Origin: Salinisphaera sp035690525
GTDB lineage: Bacteria > Pseudomonadota > Gammaproteobacteria > Nevskiales > Salinisphaeraceae
Length of the DNA: 40,912 nt
Assembly (NCBI RefSeq): GCF_035690525.1
Contig: NZ_DASSKM010000161.1
Span: 1-40,912 of the forward strand
Direction of reading: 5' to 3'
Part shown: piece after piece, positions 26,300 through 36,500 of the stretch
Layout: each line of letters opens with the position of its first letter
Position numbering within the stretch: the first letter of the stretch is position 1
Program-made: the position numbers and the translations under genes
Notes under the pieces: generated by a model
The model's database searches: none
What the model was told of the DNA's origin: nothing
What the model saw: the letters and a program-made list of their open reading frames with translations, nothing else

Positions 26300-27910
26300 A
26301 TGCAACAACGCATCCGAGCTTATCTCAACGAGCACACCAATCCGCCGGTGTTCCTCGTTTCCGGCGTGGCCATGATCGCCTTGGTGGTATTGGCGGCGGT
26401 TTTCCCGTCGCAATTCAGTGATATCGCCAACGCGATATTGAATTTCATCACGTCCGACTTCGGCTGGTTGTACGTGGGCAGCACCGCTTTCTTTTTGGTG
26501 TTTGTGATCTTCGTCGCCCTCAGCCGCTGGGGCAATCTGCGTCTGGGGCCGGACGACTCGAAGCCGGAATTCGATACCTGGTCGTGGGTGTCGATGATGT
26601 TCACCTGCGGGATGGGTATCGGGCTGGTCTATTACGGCGTGTCCGAGCCCCTCATGCATTTCAAGAACCCGCCCGTGGGCGAGGGCGGCACGGCACACGC
26701 CGCCCAGGTCGCCATGAACTACACGTTCTTTCATTGGTGCCTGCAGCCTTGGGCCATTTACATTGTGCTCGGACTGGCGCTGGGCTACTTTTCTTATCGG
26801 CGCGGTTTGCCGCTCAAACCCGCCTCGGCTCTTTATCCGCTGATCGGCGACCGTATCTACGGCCCTATCGGGCATGCCATCGATATCCTGGCGGTGTTCG
26901 GCACCCTGTTCGGCCTGGCGACCTCGATCGGGCTGGGCGCGCACCAGATCGCGGCCGGGCTGCATACCCTGTTCAGCCTGCCCGGCGGCCTCGGCACCGA
27001 GATACTGGTCATCGTGGTGATTGAAATGATCGCCATCGCGAGTGTCATGCTCGGGGTGGACGCCGGTATCCGGCGGCTCTCGGTGATCAATATGTGGCTG
27101 GCGATCGCCCTCGGCCTTTTCGTATTCCTGGTGGGGCCGAAGATCTATCTGCTGTCGAACCTCATGAACGACACCGGCTACTACATACAGCATCTGCCGC
27201 AGACCAGCCTGAACATGTTCACCAGCAAAGAGGGCACCGAGTTTCAGAAAGCGTGGACGCTGTTCTACTGGGGCTGGTGGATTTCCTGGTCGCCGTTCGT
27301 GGGGCTGTTCATCGCCCGTATTTCCTACGGCTACACGATCCGCAAGTTCATTCTGGGCACGCTGTTGATTCCCAGCGGGGCCTCCATCGTCTGGTTCGTC
27401 ATCTTCGGCCGCACGGCGCTGCACAGCGTACTCAACGGCGTCGACAAGGCCCTGATGAGCGCCAGCGCGCCGCAGGCGATTTTCGTGGTGCTACAACAGC
27501 TGTCGGTGCCCAACATCATATCCATTATTGCCGGGGTGACCGCCATCGTCGTGGTGGCCCTGTTCTTTGCCACCTCGTCGGACTCCGGTTCGCTGGTGGT
27601 CGATATCCTCACCAACGGGGGCGATCCCAACCCCATCTGGCAACAGCGCCTGTTCTGGGCAATCATGGAAGGCGTGGTCGCCGCCGTGCTGCTGATCGCC
27701 GGAACGCTGGGCGGTAGCGCCGATCCTTTAAGCGCGCTGCAAACAGCGGCAGTCACCACCGGCCTGCCGTTCTGTGTCGTGCTACTTATTATGTGCTATG
27801 CGCTTATGCGCGCCATGAACGAGGAGACCAGCCAGCCGGTTCGCGGGGCTCGGCAACAAGGAAGCAGCGGCCGCACAAAACAGGCCGAGGAAGAACGTAG
27901 AAGCGCTTGA
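26300..27910 (+). CDS. BCCT family betaine/carnitine/choline transporter
   Basis: Secondary transporter of 536 residues with twelve membrane segments. The diagnostic motif FYWGWWISWSPFVG and the following RISYGYTIRKFILG are complete, as is the substrate-site loop CGMGIGLVYYGVSEP in TM3, whose GMGIG form is typical of sodium-coupled betaine carriers such as BetP. The C-terminal tail is short and basic/Gln-rich. The start at 26300 has only a weak ribosome-binding sequence. It converges with a glycine-betaine binding protein gene, consistent with osmoprotectant uptake. Betaine, choline or carnitine all remain possible substrates. Confidence 0.93.
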   Translation: MQQRIRAYLNEHTNPPVFLVSGVAMIALVVLAAVFPSQFSDIANAILNFITSDFGWLYVGSTAFFLVFVIFVALSRWGNLRLGPDDSKPEFDTWSWVSMMFTCGMGIGLVYYGVSEPLMHFKNPPVGEGGTAHAAQVAMNYTFFHWCLQPWAIYIVLGLALGYFSYRRGLPLKPASALYPLIGDRIYGPIGHAIDILAVFGTLFGLATSIGLGAHQIAAGLHTLFSLPGGLGTEILVIVVIEMIAIASVMLGVDAGIRRLSVINMWLAIALGLFVFLVGPKIYLLSNLMNDTGYYIQHLPQTSLNMFTSKEGTEFQKAWTLFYWGWWISWSPFVGLFIARISYGYTIRKFILGTLLIPSGASIVWFVIFGRTALHSVLNGVDKALMSASAPQAIFVVLQQLSVPNIISIIAGVTAIVVVALFFATSSDSGSLVVDILTNGGDPNPIWQQRLFWAIMEGVVAAVLLIAGTLGGSADPLSALQTAAVTTGLPFCVVLLIMCYALMRAMNEETSQPVRGARQQGSSGRTKQAEEERRSA

Positions 27911-27925
27911 AAGCCCCTCGTCTGA

Positions 27926-27951
27926 CCGCCGGCCTACTTGCGGGCCGGCGG
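27926..27951. terminator. Hairpin between convergent BCCT and betaine-binding genes
   Basis: Stem CCGCCGGCC/GGCCGGCGG (9 bp, 8-base loop) lies midway between the two convergent stop codons. No T-run on either strand; a bidirectional terminator is inferred from position. Confidence 0.5.
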
Positions 27952-27985
27952 CGGCGACCTCGAAGCTCGAAGCATATTCTGCTAC

Positions 27986-28981
27986 TCAGGCTTGTCTGCG
28001 CGCGCGTTTGGCGGCCTCGACCCATGGCCGGACGAGTTGCCGATTCACGCTGTTCCGACTGCCCGACTGAAACGCGCCGTTGCCGCTGAGCCAGTCTTCG
28101 ACGCCGTCCTCGGGCGTCCTCGCCGCGTTGATCGCCAACTCCAGTTGCCCCAACTGGCTCGGCGTAAATCGGATCGCGTTCAGAAACGCGTAAGCGTCCG
28201 GTTTGTCGTGCTTGAGGTTCTGTCGGACTATGCTGTACAGGTGCTCGTTGTGGCCGCTGATCAACCCCTTGGGATCTTCGAGATAGCGGATCCGATAGAC
28301 GCTGAATGCCCAGTGCGGCTTGTATAGCGTCACCACGATGGGCCGTTGATCCCGCACCGCCTGATCCAGTTCGGCGAGCATTTTCGGCGTCGTCGATGAA
28401 ACCAATTGATAGTCGTCGAGATGATAGCCGGGGACGACCTTGTTCTCGACGATTTTCATCTCGCCCGCCCCCGGTTCTATACCAACGATCCGGCCCCCGA
28501 ATTGCTCCTTATATGCGGGCAGGTCGGCAATGCTCTTCGCCGGCACATAGTCCGGCACCGTCAAACCGAGATTAGCCGGGCCTGTATACCAGGGGCCCAG
28601 CTTCGCCACCTTATCGCCGTACTGCTCCCAATAGGCCCGATGGGTTCTGGGCAGCCATACATCCTGAAACGCATCGAGCGAGCCGTCGGCAACGCCCTTG
28701 AACAGGTCGCCCACCGCGTGCTTGGCGACGGTCACGTGCTGGTAGCCGAGTTCGTTTTCGAGAATGACCTTGGTCAGGTAGGCGAGCGCGACGTCCTCGT
28801 CCCAACCGATATTGCCGATCGTCAACGTCTTGCCCTTGGCCGCCGCCAAGGCGCGGCCAACGCCGGCGCTACCCAGCAACACGCCCCCCGAAAGGCAGCC
28901 GCTCCACTTCAAAAAATCGCGGCGACCGATCGCAAAGCCGCCACGCCGCTTTTTCTGCCTATACTCGGTATGGTCCGCCAT
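27986..28981 (-). CDS. Glycine-betaine ABC substrate-binding protein (OpuAC/ProX type), Tat signal
   Basis: A 331-residue OpuAC-type binding protein. The N-terminus carries a twin-arginine motif (Arg20-Arg21 in GRRDFLKWSG) and a hydrophobic stretch ending ALAAA, so export folded via Tat is likely. The mature part shows IGWDEDVALAYLTKVILENELGY, GSLDAFQDVWLP and VTLYKPHWAFSVY, with the aromatic residues that form the cation-binding cage. No permease or ATPase of the ProV/OpuA kind lies in the window, so it works with a system encoded elsewhere. It converges with the BCCT gene. Confidence 0.9.
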   Translation of the reverse strand: MADHTEYRQKKRRGGFAIGRRDFLKWSGCLSGGVLLGSAGVGRALAAAKGKTLTIGNIGWDEDVALAYLTKVILENELGYQHVTVAKHAVGDLFKGVADGSLDAFQDVWLPRTHRAYWEQYGDKVAKLGPWYTGPANLGLTVPDYVPAKSIADLPAYKEQFGGRIVGIEPGAGEMKIVENKVVPGYHLDDYQLVSSTTPKMLAELDQAVRDQRPIVVTLYKPHWAFSVYRIRYLEDPKGLISGHNEHLYSIVRQNLKHDKPDAYAFLNAIRFTPSQLGQLELAINAARTPEDGVEDWLSGNGAFQSGSRNSVNRQLVRPWVEAAKRARRQA

Positions 28982-29117
28982 GGTATCGCCTTTTCTATTC
29001 TCCCATGCTTGTCATCGATACTAGGCTTTAAATAATCTCCAATCCAGTCCGGGCCTGCCCCGACACGTCGCGCAACGGCCGCCTCGCCCTGACGGGCTCA
29101 AAGCGCCGGATTCACGC

Positions 29118-29157
29118 CCGCGCGGTTTCATGCCGCGGGGTCGAAAGGCATTTGATT
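29118..29157 (-). repeat. Repeat family 2, copy 3 (inverted)
   Basis: Read on the minus strand it starts AATCAAATGCCTTTCGACC and ends ATGAAACCGCGCGG, matching copy 1 at 34 of 40 bases. It lies in the 282-base gap between the nitroreductase stop and the betaine-binding protein start; the rest of that gap shows no gene. Confidence 0.7.
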
Positions 29158-29263
29158 TATGGTCTATTCGAGATTTGCGAAGGCGTCGACGACAAACGGC
29201 CAAACGTGTTTTTGCCGCCGGCACAGCCCGTCAATCATCCCGAATGACCCGGTCGGGCAAGCG

Positions 29264-29860
29264 CTATAACGCCGCGCTCTCGCCGAACCGGTCGCCGAAC
29301 ACGAACTCGGAGATCGGCCGCCGCTCGCGCGCACCGGCGTCGCGCTCGGCCAGCGCCGGATCGCCCGCGCCGCTCTTGTCCGCGTAGCCGATCGCGATCG
29401 CGGTGATCGCTTCGGCGTTCATCGGGATGGAAAACGCGCTACGGGCGGCTTCGGGGTCGAGGCCGATCATCTGGTGCACGTGCAGGCCCCGCGCCGTGGC
29501 CTCGACCAGCAGATTGCCCGCCGCCAGCCCGAGATCGTGCACCGCGGCCTTGTTCGGGTTGCCGTTGCGTATGAACTCCTTGACCACGATTCCCAGCGCC
29601 AGCACCGGCGCACGCTGCGCCCATTTCTGGTTCGGCTCGGTCAGACAGTCCAGGATACGAGCGTGCACATCCCCCTGGCCACGCCGGCCGACGATGAACC
29701 GCCACGGCTGTTCGTTGTAGCTCGACGGCGCCCAGCGCGCGGCCTCGAACAGCGAGCGCAGATCTTCGGCCGGCACCGGCCGTTCGCTAAAGACATAAGG
29801 GCTCCAGCGTACGGCCAGCAGATTTTGGATCGGATAATCGACGGCGGCGGTCTTTATCAT
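29264..29860 (-). CDS. Nitroreductase family protein
   Basis: FMN-dependent nitroreductase-fold enzyme of 198 residues that would use NAD(P)H to reduce nitro compounds or quinones. Features: RWSPYVFSERPVP, FEAARWAPSSYNEQPWRFIVG (FMN phosphate/ring contacts), HDLGLAAGNLLVEATARGL and the C-terminal ITAIAIGYAD. The ATG at 29860 has GGAG seven bases upstream; a longer start at 29899 is unnecessary. It follows wrbA on the same strand with 83 bases between, so the two flavoproteins may share transcription and a quinone-stress theme. Confidence 0.88.
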   Translation of the reverse strand: MIKTAAVDYPIQNLLAVRWSPYVFSERPVPAEDLRSLFEAARWAPSSYNEQPWRFIVGRRGQGDVHARILDCLTEPNQKWAQRAPVLALGIVVKEFIRNGNPNKAAVHDLGLAAGNLLVEATARGLHVHQMIGLDPEAARSAFSIPMNAEAITAIAIGYADKSGAGDPALAERDAGARERRPISEFVFGDRFGESAAL

Positions 29861-29943
29861 GCGTTCACTCCGGTGGCGACTCGACGCGACCGGCGACACC
29901 GGCCGCGAGCGGGTTCATCTTGGCACAGACCTGGGCGCGACCG

Positions 29944-30546
29944 TCAGCCGGAAAACCGGGTGGCCAGGCGAGCGACCTTCTCGCCCTGATAGCGGGCGAT
30001 CGACAGCTCCTTGTCCGAGGGCTGGCGCGAGCCGTCGCCGCCGGCATAGGTCGACGCGCCGTAGGGCGAGCCGCCGCGCAGCTCGGAAATATCGAACAGC
30101 TCCTGGGCGCCGGCGTAGTCAAGCGGCACGATCAGCATGCCGTGATGAGCGAGCGTGTTCCAGATCGAGGTGATGGTGGTCTCGTTGCCGGCGCCGGTCG
30201 CGCTCGATGTGAACGCGCTGCCGAGCTTGTTCACGAGCCCGCCGTTGCCCCAGAGACTGCCGGTCTGGTCGAGAAAGGTCCGCATCTGGCCGGCCATGTT
30301 GCCGAAACGGGTGGGCGAGCCGAAGATGATGGCGTCGTAGTCGGCGAGCTCTGTCGGCTCGGACAGCGGCGCGGCCTGATCGGTCTTGGCGCCGGCGGCC
30401 TCCAGCGCCTCTGCGCTCATGGTTTCCGGCACGCGCCGCAGATCGACCTCGACGCCCTCGACCGACTCCGCGCCTTCGACCACCGCGTTCGCCATGGTCT
30501 CGATATGACCGTACATGGAATAGTAGAGCACCAGAATTTTTTTCAT
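29944..30546 (-). CDS. wrbA: NAD(P)H:quinone oxidoreductase WrbA
   Basis: Flavodoxin-like FMN enzyme of 200 residues performing two-electron quinone reduction, a redox-stress role. Characteristic stretches: KKILVLYYSMYGHIETMA, FGSPTRFGNMAGQMRTFLDQTG, and PYGASTYAGGDGSRQPS near the C-terminus. AAGGA precedes the ATG at 30546. It is divergent from a LysR-type gene, and the 153-base spacer carries a TTCA-N7-TGAA element, so local regulation is likely. Confidence 0.94.
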   Translation of the reverse strand: MKKILVLYYSMYGHIETMANAVVEGAESVEGVEVDLRRVPETMSAEALEAAGAKTDQAAPLSEPTELADYDAIIFGSPTRFGNMAGQMRTFLDQTGSLWGNGGLVNKLGSAFTSSATGAGNETTITSIWNTLAHHGMLIVPLDYAGAQELFDISELRGGSPYGASTYAGGDGSRQPSDKELSIARYQGEKVARLATRFSG

Positions 30547-30672
30547 ACGAATTCCTTGGCCGCTGTCGGCCTCGATGTCGTTCAAACAAATTCAACCGGC
30601 CATGCCGATTGCAACCATGTCGAGACTAACGCGCCGTCCGGCGCCCGTATAGCGCTGCTTTCTGGCATAGTT

Positions 30673-30689
30673 GTTCAAAATTACTGAAC
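30673..30689. promoter_or_regulatory. Palindrome GTTCA-N7-TGAAC, candidate LysR operator
   Basis: A perfect 5+7+5 inverted repeat lies 10 bases upstream of the LysR gene start and in the spacer shared with wrbA. Size and symmetry fit a LysR-type recognition box; another GTTCA lies near 30582. Function is inferred. Confidence 0.45.
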
Positions 30690-30699
30690 GATTGGCCGA

Positions 30700-31593
30700 A
30701 TGAGCGAATCGGTCCGACTGGAAGCGCTCGAGGTGCTCGACGCGATCGATCGGCACGGCAGTTTCGCGGCCGCCGCGGCCTCGTTGTATCGTGTGCCCTC
30801 GGCGATTTCTTACACCGTCAATCAGCTCGAAACCGAGCTCGGCATTCGCGTGTTCGACCGGGCCGGCCACCGCGCGGTGCTCACGCCGGCCGGCCGGCTA
30901 TTGGTCGACGAAGGCCGGCATATTCTCGTAGCCAGCCGCGAACTGGCGGCCGCCGCCCGGCGTCAGGCCGATCATTGGGAGCCCGAGCTCAAAATCGCTC
31001 TGGACGCCGCCCAAAAGCCGGCCGATTTGTGGCCGCTGATCGCGGAATTCACGGTTGCATATCCGGCAATCAATGTCCGTATCAACGAGGAGGTCTTAGC
31101 CGGCGGCTGGGAAGCGCTGGTCGACGAGCGCGTGGATCTGGCCATCGGCGTCGCCGATCCGCCGGCCAATGCCGGCATCCGGCGCATGCCGTTCGGGCAC
31201 ATCGAGTTCGTATTCTGCTGCGCCCCCGGTCATCCGCTGACCGCCGCGCCACAGCCGCTCGACGATGATGCGATCCGGGCGCATCGCGCGCTGGTGGTGG
31301 CCGATACCGCCCGCCAGTTCGCTCCGCGCAGCGGCAATCTGATCGACGGCCAACCCCGACTGACCGTGTCGAACATGCACACCAAGATCGTGGCGCTCGA
31401 GCGCGGGCTCGGTGTCGGCTATTGCCCGCGGCCCTGGGTAGCCGACGCACTGGCCGAGGGACGCTTGATCGCGCTAAATACCGAAGCGCGCCCGACCCGC
31501 CGCGCGACCTATCTGCTCTGGCGGCGCGGCGAACGCGGCCGGGCCCTGCAATGGTTTATCGACCGGCTCGGCCGCGACGCCGGCGCTAGCTGA
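30700..31593 (+). CDS. LysR-type transcriptional regulator
   Basis: A 297-residue regulator. The winged helix-turn-helix covers residues 1-62 (LEALEVLDAIDRHGSFAAAAASLYRVPSAISYTVNQLE), followed by the linker helix and a two-lobe periplasmic-binding-like effector domain (about 90-290) with the WEALVDERVDLAIGV pattern. It is divergent from wrbA, and by the usual logic of this family may control it, responding to a quinone or electrophile. The 3' end overlaps that of djlA by eight bases on the opposite strand. Confidence 0.92.
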   Translation: MSESVRLEALEVLDAIDRHGSFAAAAASLYRVPSAISYTVNQLETELGIRVFDRAGHRAVLTPAGRLLVDEGRHILVASRELAAAARRQADHWEPELKIALDAAQKPADLWPLIAEFTVAYPAINVRINEEVLAGGWEALVDERVDLAIGVADPPANAGIRRMPFGHIEFVFCCAPGHPLTAAPQPLDDDAIRAHRALVVADTARQFAPRSGNLIDGQPRLTVSNMHTKIVALERGLGVGYCPRPWVADALAEGRLIALNTEARPTRRATYLLWRRGERGRALQWFIDRLGRDAGAS

Positions 31594-32377
31594 TACCGCG
31601 CGCCTCGCGGATGCGTTCGTAGGCCGCGCCGATCTCGCGGGTTTTCTGCTCGGCCATCTCGCGCATGCTTTCGGGCATGCCCTTGGAGGCGAGCTTGTCC
31701 GGATGGTTCTGGCTCATCTGACGCCGATAGGCTTTTTTGACCTCGGCATCGCCGGCCTCGGACGATACGCCCAACACATCGTAGGCCTGCTTGAGTTGAT
31801 CCTCGGGCGACACGCCGGCCTTGGAGCCCATACCGTCGCCGCCGGTCGCGCCGCGCGCGCCCAGCATGGCTTCGAGCTGGCGGAGTTCCATTTCCGACAG
31901 ACCCAGGCCGCGGGCCACGCGCATGAGGGCGGCGTGCTCGGCCGAACTGACCTTGCCGTCGGCCGCGATCGCCGCGATCTGCACCTGCAGGAACATCTGG
32001 TGCAGCGCGCGCTGGCCACGCGCGACCTGCACGAACTTGGCGACTTCGCCGTCGAGATCGAAATCGGCCTGCTTACCGCGGTTGAACGCGCGCCGCGCAT
32101 CGTCCTTCTGGGTGTCCGACAGACGCAGCCGCGTGAACAGCTCCTCGGCTACCCGAATCTCGTCGCGCGTGACTTGCCCGTCGGCCTTGCACAACGCGCC
32201 CATCACGGCGAACGTGGATTCCAGGAACTGGGTCTGAATCCGGCCGAGATTGCCACGCCGCAAAGCCATCGCCAGCAACTGGGCAACCCAATAGCCCACC
32301 ACGCCGCCCAGTAGCGCGCCGGCAAAACCCATAAACGAGGCGCCGATCAGCACCCCGGCAATAATCGCGATCAACAT
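31586..32377 (-). CDS. djlA: Membrane-anchored DnaJ-like co-chaperone DjlA
   Basis: A 263-residue type III J-protein. The N-terminal hydrophobic helix with glycines (LIGASFMGFAGALLGGVVGYWVA, residues 6-32) anchors it in the inner membrane. A TerB-like domain follows (about 55-175: ESTFAVMGALCKADGQVTRDEIRVAEELF...). The J domain with the HPDK motif (QNHPDKLASKG) lies at the C-terminus and stimulates DnaK. The ATG at 32377 gives the canonical short N-terminus. It overlaps the LysR gene tail by eight bases, convergent. Confidence 0.93.
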   Translation of the reverse strand: MLIAIIAGVLIGASFMGFAGALLGGVVGYWVAQLLAMALRRGNLGRIQTQFLESTFAVMGALCKADGQVTRDEIRVAEELFTRLRLSDTQKDDARRAFNRGKQADFDLDGEVAKFVQVARGQRALHQMFLQVQIAAIAADGKVSSAEHAALMRVARGLGLSEMELRQLEAMLGARGATGGDGMGSKAGVSPEDQLKQAYDVLGVSSEAGDAEVKKAYRRQMSQNHPDKLASKGMPESMREMAEQKTREIGAAYERIREARGIS

Positions 32378-32686
32378 GCGCGCGATTCTACCCGGCCTCG
32401 GCAGGCCGCGGCGAATATTCATTGTGGTCACTGAAAGCGCTGTCAAGAAAACCGACGCCATCTGGGCCATTCGACCCGATAACTGTCGATAATTCTTACG
32501 ATTCCAATCTACCAGCGACCAATTCTATTTAACCGGCTGTTTTTGGATTGATTATTTTCTGGTTTGATTGTTGCGAGACGACGGCGCGGCGGCTTGCCTG
32601 GACAAACCGGGAGCTCGCTGCACATAACATTCGCCAATAAGCGACGGGCCGTCATAGGCCGCCGAGCGCGTCAAAAGGAGGAGAGC
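32378..32686. other. AT-rich intergenic region upstream of the PEP-CTERM gene
   Basis: No gene is visible. The stretch 32490-32570 is clearly AT-richer than its surroundings and contains T-rich segments such as TTTTTGGATTGATTATTTTC, so it probably holds the promoter of the downstream surface protein and that of djlA. Confidence 0.5.
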
Positions 32687-33394
32687 ATGTTCATTCGTCG
32701 GTATATCAAGCAGATAATCGGGCCGCTCGGCCTGGCTCTGGTAGCGGCATTGCCCGCTCACGCCGCTTTGATCGGCGTGCTGCCCGCCACGTCCGGCGGC
32801 ACGGATTATCAAGCTTATTATGATAGCGAAACCGACCTGACCTGGCTGGCCGACGCCAATGCCAACGGGGCCATGAGTTGGACCGCGGCAAACGCGTGGG
32901 CGCGCGACCTGACGATCGGCGGCGTTTCCGATTGGCGCCTGCCCAAGACATTGCAGCCCGACCCGTCTTGCGCACAGCAATTCGGCGGCCAATCGTTGGG
33001 CACCGGCTGCACGGGCAGCGAAATGGGCAAGCTGTTTTACGACGTACTCGGCGGCACCGCGAATCGCTCGATAGACGCCGTTCACAACGACAACTACGCG
33101 AAATTCACGAATATCTTTTCCGATTTCTACTGGTCCGGCACATCCTTGGCCGGCGCCGACGACTACGCGTGGCTTTTCGATTTCGGCTACGGCGCTCAGG
33201 ACATCAATACCAAATCCGCCGCCCTGCACGCCTGGGCGGTGCATCCGGGTAATGTGGCAGGCCCGTCCACACCCACCGTCCCCGAGCCCCAATCTCTATG
33301 GCTGGTCGCCCTCGGTCTCATTACGGCGCTGCTTTGGTTGCGTCGGTCCGAGCGTCTTCGAGATGCTGCCGGCAGCGAAGGCGAAACCATTTAG
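32687..33394 (+). CDS. DUF1566-like PEP-CTERM surface protein
   Basis: A 235-residue exported protein. A Sec signal peptide (residues 1-26, cleavage after AHA) is followed by a DUF1566/Lcl-type domain (LTWLADANANGAMSWTAANAWARDL, VSDWRLPKTLQPD, NIFSDFYWSGTS). At the C-terminus VPEP (198-201), a hydrophobic helix and an Arg pair form a PEP-CTERM sorting signal, the substrate mark for an exosortase/EpsH-type processing enzyme. The tail after the Arg pair is longer than usual (about 16 residues). A strong AAAAGGAGGAG site precedes the ATG. A secreted glucodextranase follows. An exosortase must be encoded elsewhere. Confidence 0.87.
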   Translation: MFIRRYIKQIIGPLGLALVAALPAHAALIGVLPATSGGTDYQAYYDSETDLTWLADANANGAMSWTAANAWARDLTIGGVSDWRLPKTLQPDPSCAQQFGGQSLGTGCTGSEMGKLFYDVLGGTANRSIDAVHNDNYAKFTNIFSDFYWSGTSLAGADDYAWLFDFGYGAQDINTKSAALHAWAVHPGNVAGPSTPTVPEPQSLWLVALGLITALLWLRRSERLRDAAGSEGETI

Positions 33395-33433
33395 CCCACC
33401 CCTCGAGCCGGACATCCAGCATCAACAACACGG

Positions 33434-33459
33434 CAAACAGCCGGCATGCCGGCTGTTTG
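33434..33459. terminator. Perfect 26-base palindrome after the PEP-CTERM gene
   Basis: CAAACAGCCGGCA and its exact complement meet without a loop, extended outward by GGC...GCC. It lies 39 bases past the stop codon; TGTTTGTTG gives a weak T-rich edge. Probably a terminator. A TATAAA at 33473 could begin the next gene's promoter. Confidence 0.6.
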
Positions 33460-33519
33460 TTGCCGGATCAAGTATAAACAGAACACAACCAATACAAATC
33501 GCCCCGGGGAGAAGCATCC

Positions 33520-36500
33520 ATGTATCGATCCATCCAGATCCGTTATCCCGCCGCATCACGGCGCTCGATCGACGGGCGCGCCGGCTCGGCCGGAAAACGC
33601 TCTGTCGCGCGGTTGACCGCGGGCGCGCTAATCGCGGCGCAGGCGGCCGGCGCGGCCCTGTTCGCTTCGAGCGCAGCCGCCGCGCCGGGCGCGCCGGGCG
33701 ATATGTCGTATTTCGACCTCGCCCGAAAAGACTGTCTCGGCACCGCCCGCAACGATACGTCGAAGGTCTGGTATACGATCGCCGACGGCATGTTGTCGGA
33801 TGTCTACAGCCCGACGATCGACAACACCAATCTCAAGTCTCTCCAGTTCATCGTCACCGACGGCTCGAGCTTCACCGACCTGCAAAGCCGCGACATGACC
33901 TATTCGATCAATGCCACCGACCGCAGTGGCATGGCCTGCCGCGTGACCTACACGGCGAAAAGCGGCCGCTACCGTCTGATCACGACCTATATCACGGATC
34001 CCGCGCGCGACAGCGTGGTGATGCATACCCGCTTCAAGCCGCTCGATGTCGATCGCCAGGATTTCGACAATTACAAGGTATACGTGCGTTACAACGCCAC
34101 GATCAACGGCAATGGCGGCGGCGGGCAAGCCAACGGCGGCGCCGATTCCGCGTTTTCGACGCGTATGGCGCTCGTGTCCTCGGACCTGACGCCACAAAGC
34201 CAGGCCGCCAATCGCGATTACGCGGTGCCGCTTGCCGGGGCGCTGCGCGCCGACCGTCCGTTTCTGGCTACCGAAAGCGGTTTTGTCGGCACCCCAAGCG
34301 ACGGTCTGACGCAGCTTGACGACAGCGGACGGCTAACCTCGCACTATCAGAGCGCGCAATCGGGCAATGTCGTGCAGACGGCCCGGATCGACGTACCGGC
34401 CAACGGCAAGTTCACGCTCGCGCTCGGCTTCGGCCAAACCCCGGAGGCCGCGATCGATACCGCGGGCGCCAGCCTGAGCAGGCCCTTTGCCCGTATCTAC
34501 CAGCAATATCTCGCCGGATGGCGCGCCTACGATCGTAGCCTTAATCAGCCCCCTTCACATTTTCCGGGCCTGAATTTCATCCAGAGCCGCAAGCTGGTGA
34601 GCGCCTACTGGTTATCGGCCAACGTTCTCAAGGCCAGCGAAGACAAAACATTTCCCGGCGCGGTCGTCGCTTCGTTAGCCAGCCCTTGGGGCCAGGCCGT
34701 GGCGGCCGGCTCGGTGGTCAACGGTCAACCGGTCTATTTCGGTTCGTACCGCGAAGTGTTTTCGCGCGATCTGTACGAAGCGTTCACCGGCCTGCTCGCC
34801 GCCGGGGACATCGCGACCGCGAAAGACACGGTGCGCTTTCTGTTCGAGCGGCAACAGCTGGCCGACGGCCACCTGCCGCGAAACTCGCTGCTCAACGGCC
34901 AACCGGCGCCGGACACCGGGGGCATCCAGCTCGACGAAACGGCGGATCCGATTCTAATGGCGCTGCAAGCCGGTCTGGGTCACGATTCGCAGCTGTATCA
35001 AGACCATATCAAGCCCGCCGCGGATTATCTGGTCGCGCACGGCCCCGCCTTCGGGCTGGAGCGCTGGGAAGAGCAGAGCGGCTATTCGCCCTCGACGATC
35101 GCTGCCGAGATCGCCGGCCTGGTCGCGGCCGCCGAGATTGCCGACAACAATCACGACCCGGCATCGGCACGGCTGTATCGAGCCACCGCCGATTATTACC
35201 AGCGCTCGGTCAAGGCCTGGACCGTGACCGACAACGGACCGTACGGCAGTGGCCATTATTTCCTGCGCCTGTCGAAAAACGGCGATCCCAATGCCGGCAC
35301 CACCTATAACCTCGGCAACGGCAGCATCGACGCAGACCAGCGCACGGTGGTGGACGCCGGCTTTTTGGAGCTCACACGGCTCGGCGAACTGCCGGCCAAC
35401 GATCCGACCGTCGCGCAATCGCTTAACATCGTCGATCGGATTCTCGAAATCGATACCGACAACGGCGCCACTTTCTACCGCTACGGCACCGACGCCGAAG
35501 GTACGGAAGACGGTTACGGCGACTGCTGGGAACCCGACCCGACGCAGTGCTCGCCGTCCGGCTCGCCCTGGCCGCCCAGCAACCACGGCTCGGGGCATAT
35601 CTGGCCGGTACTCGCGGGTGAACGAGCGGAATACGAACTACAAACCGGCAACCCGAAAGCCGCGGCCCAACGACTGCTGACGATGCTGCGTATGTCATCC
35701 GGTATTGGTTTGGTGCCCGAACAGACGTGGGAAAATCCCGATCTGCCGGCCTCGGCCTACGGTGCCGATCCGACCACCGCCTCGATCGGCTACCAAAACG
35801 GCGGGCCGGCCGGCTCGGCCGCGCCGCTAACCTGGGCCCAGGCCCAGCTACTCCGGCTCATCCCGGCCGTGGCCAAGGGCGAACCGGTCGAACAGCCGTC
35901 GGCGGTCGCCAATCGCTACCTGGTGTTCCGGCCATCGGAGTTGACGGTCGCCTTGAACGCGCCAGACGACCAAGCCAGCGTGAATAACGAAAACACGACG
36001 GTCACGGGCCGCACCCGGCCGGGCGCCGAAGTCACGATCCAGTCATGGAACACGAGCACGGGAAGCGGCCGGGAGGTCGCCGTCACCGCGAATGCCGACG
36101 GCGCTTTTTCCGCCTCGCTGCCGACCCCGCTGGGAACCGACGTGATCACCGCGGCGGCCGCAACCGAAGGCGCCACCGGCTATGCCCAGGTCAGCGTCGA
36201 TTCCCAGGCGATCTCGGGACAAAAGGTGCTCGACGTGAGCGATCCCGAGGGCGACGACAACGGGCCCGGCACCTACGGTTATCCGACCGCGTCCGATTTC
36301 ACGCCGGGCTCGTTCGATCTGACGCATTTGTCGGTATATAACGACGATTCGCGGGTGATATTTCGCTTTAAGCTGCGCCAGATCGAGCCGACTTTCGGCA
36401 ACGTGATCGGCGCTCAATTGCTCGATATTTATATCCGCAACCCGGCCGCGAACGCTTTTTCAACGGCCGCCGCCCATCCGAGCCGCAATTACGCCATTGC

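Noticed and set aside
26183..27424. 413-codon minus-strand frame opposite the BCCT gene
   Set aside because: His/Gln/Arg-rich shadow without homology; the BCCT transporter motifs are unambiguous.
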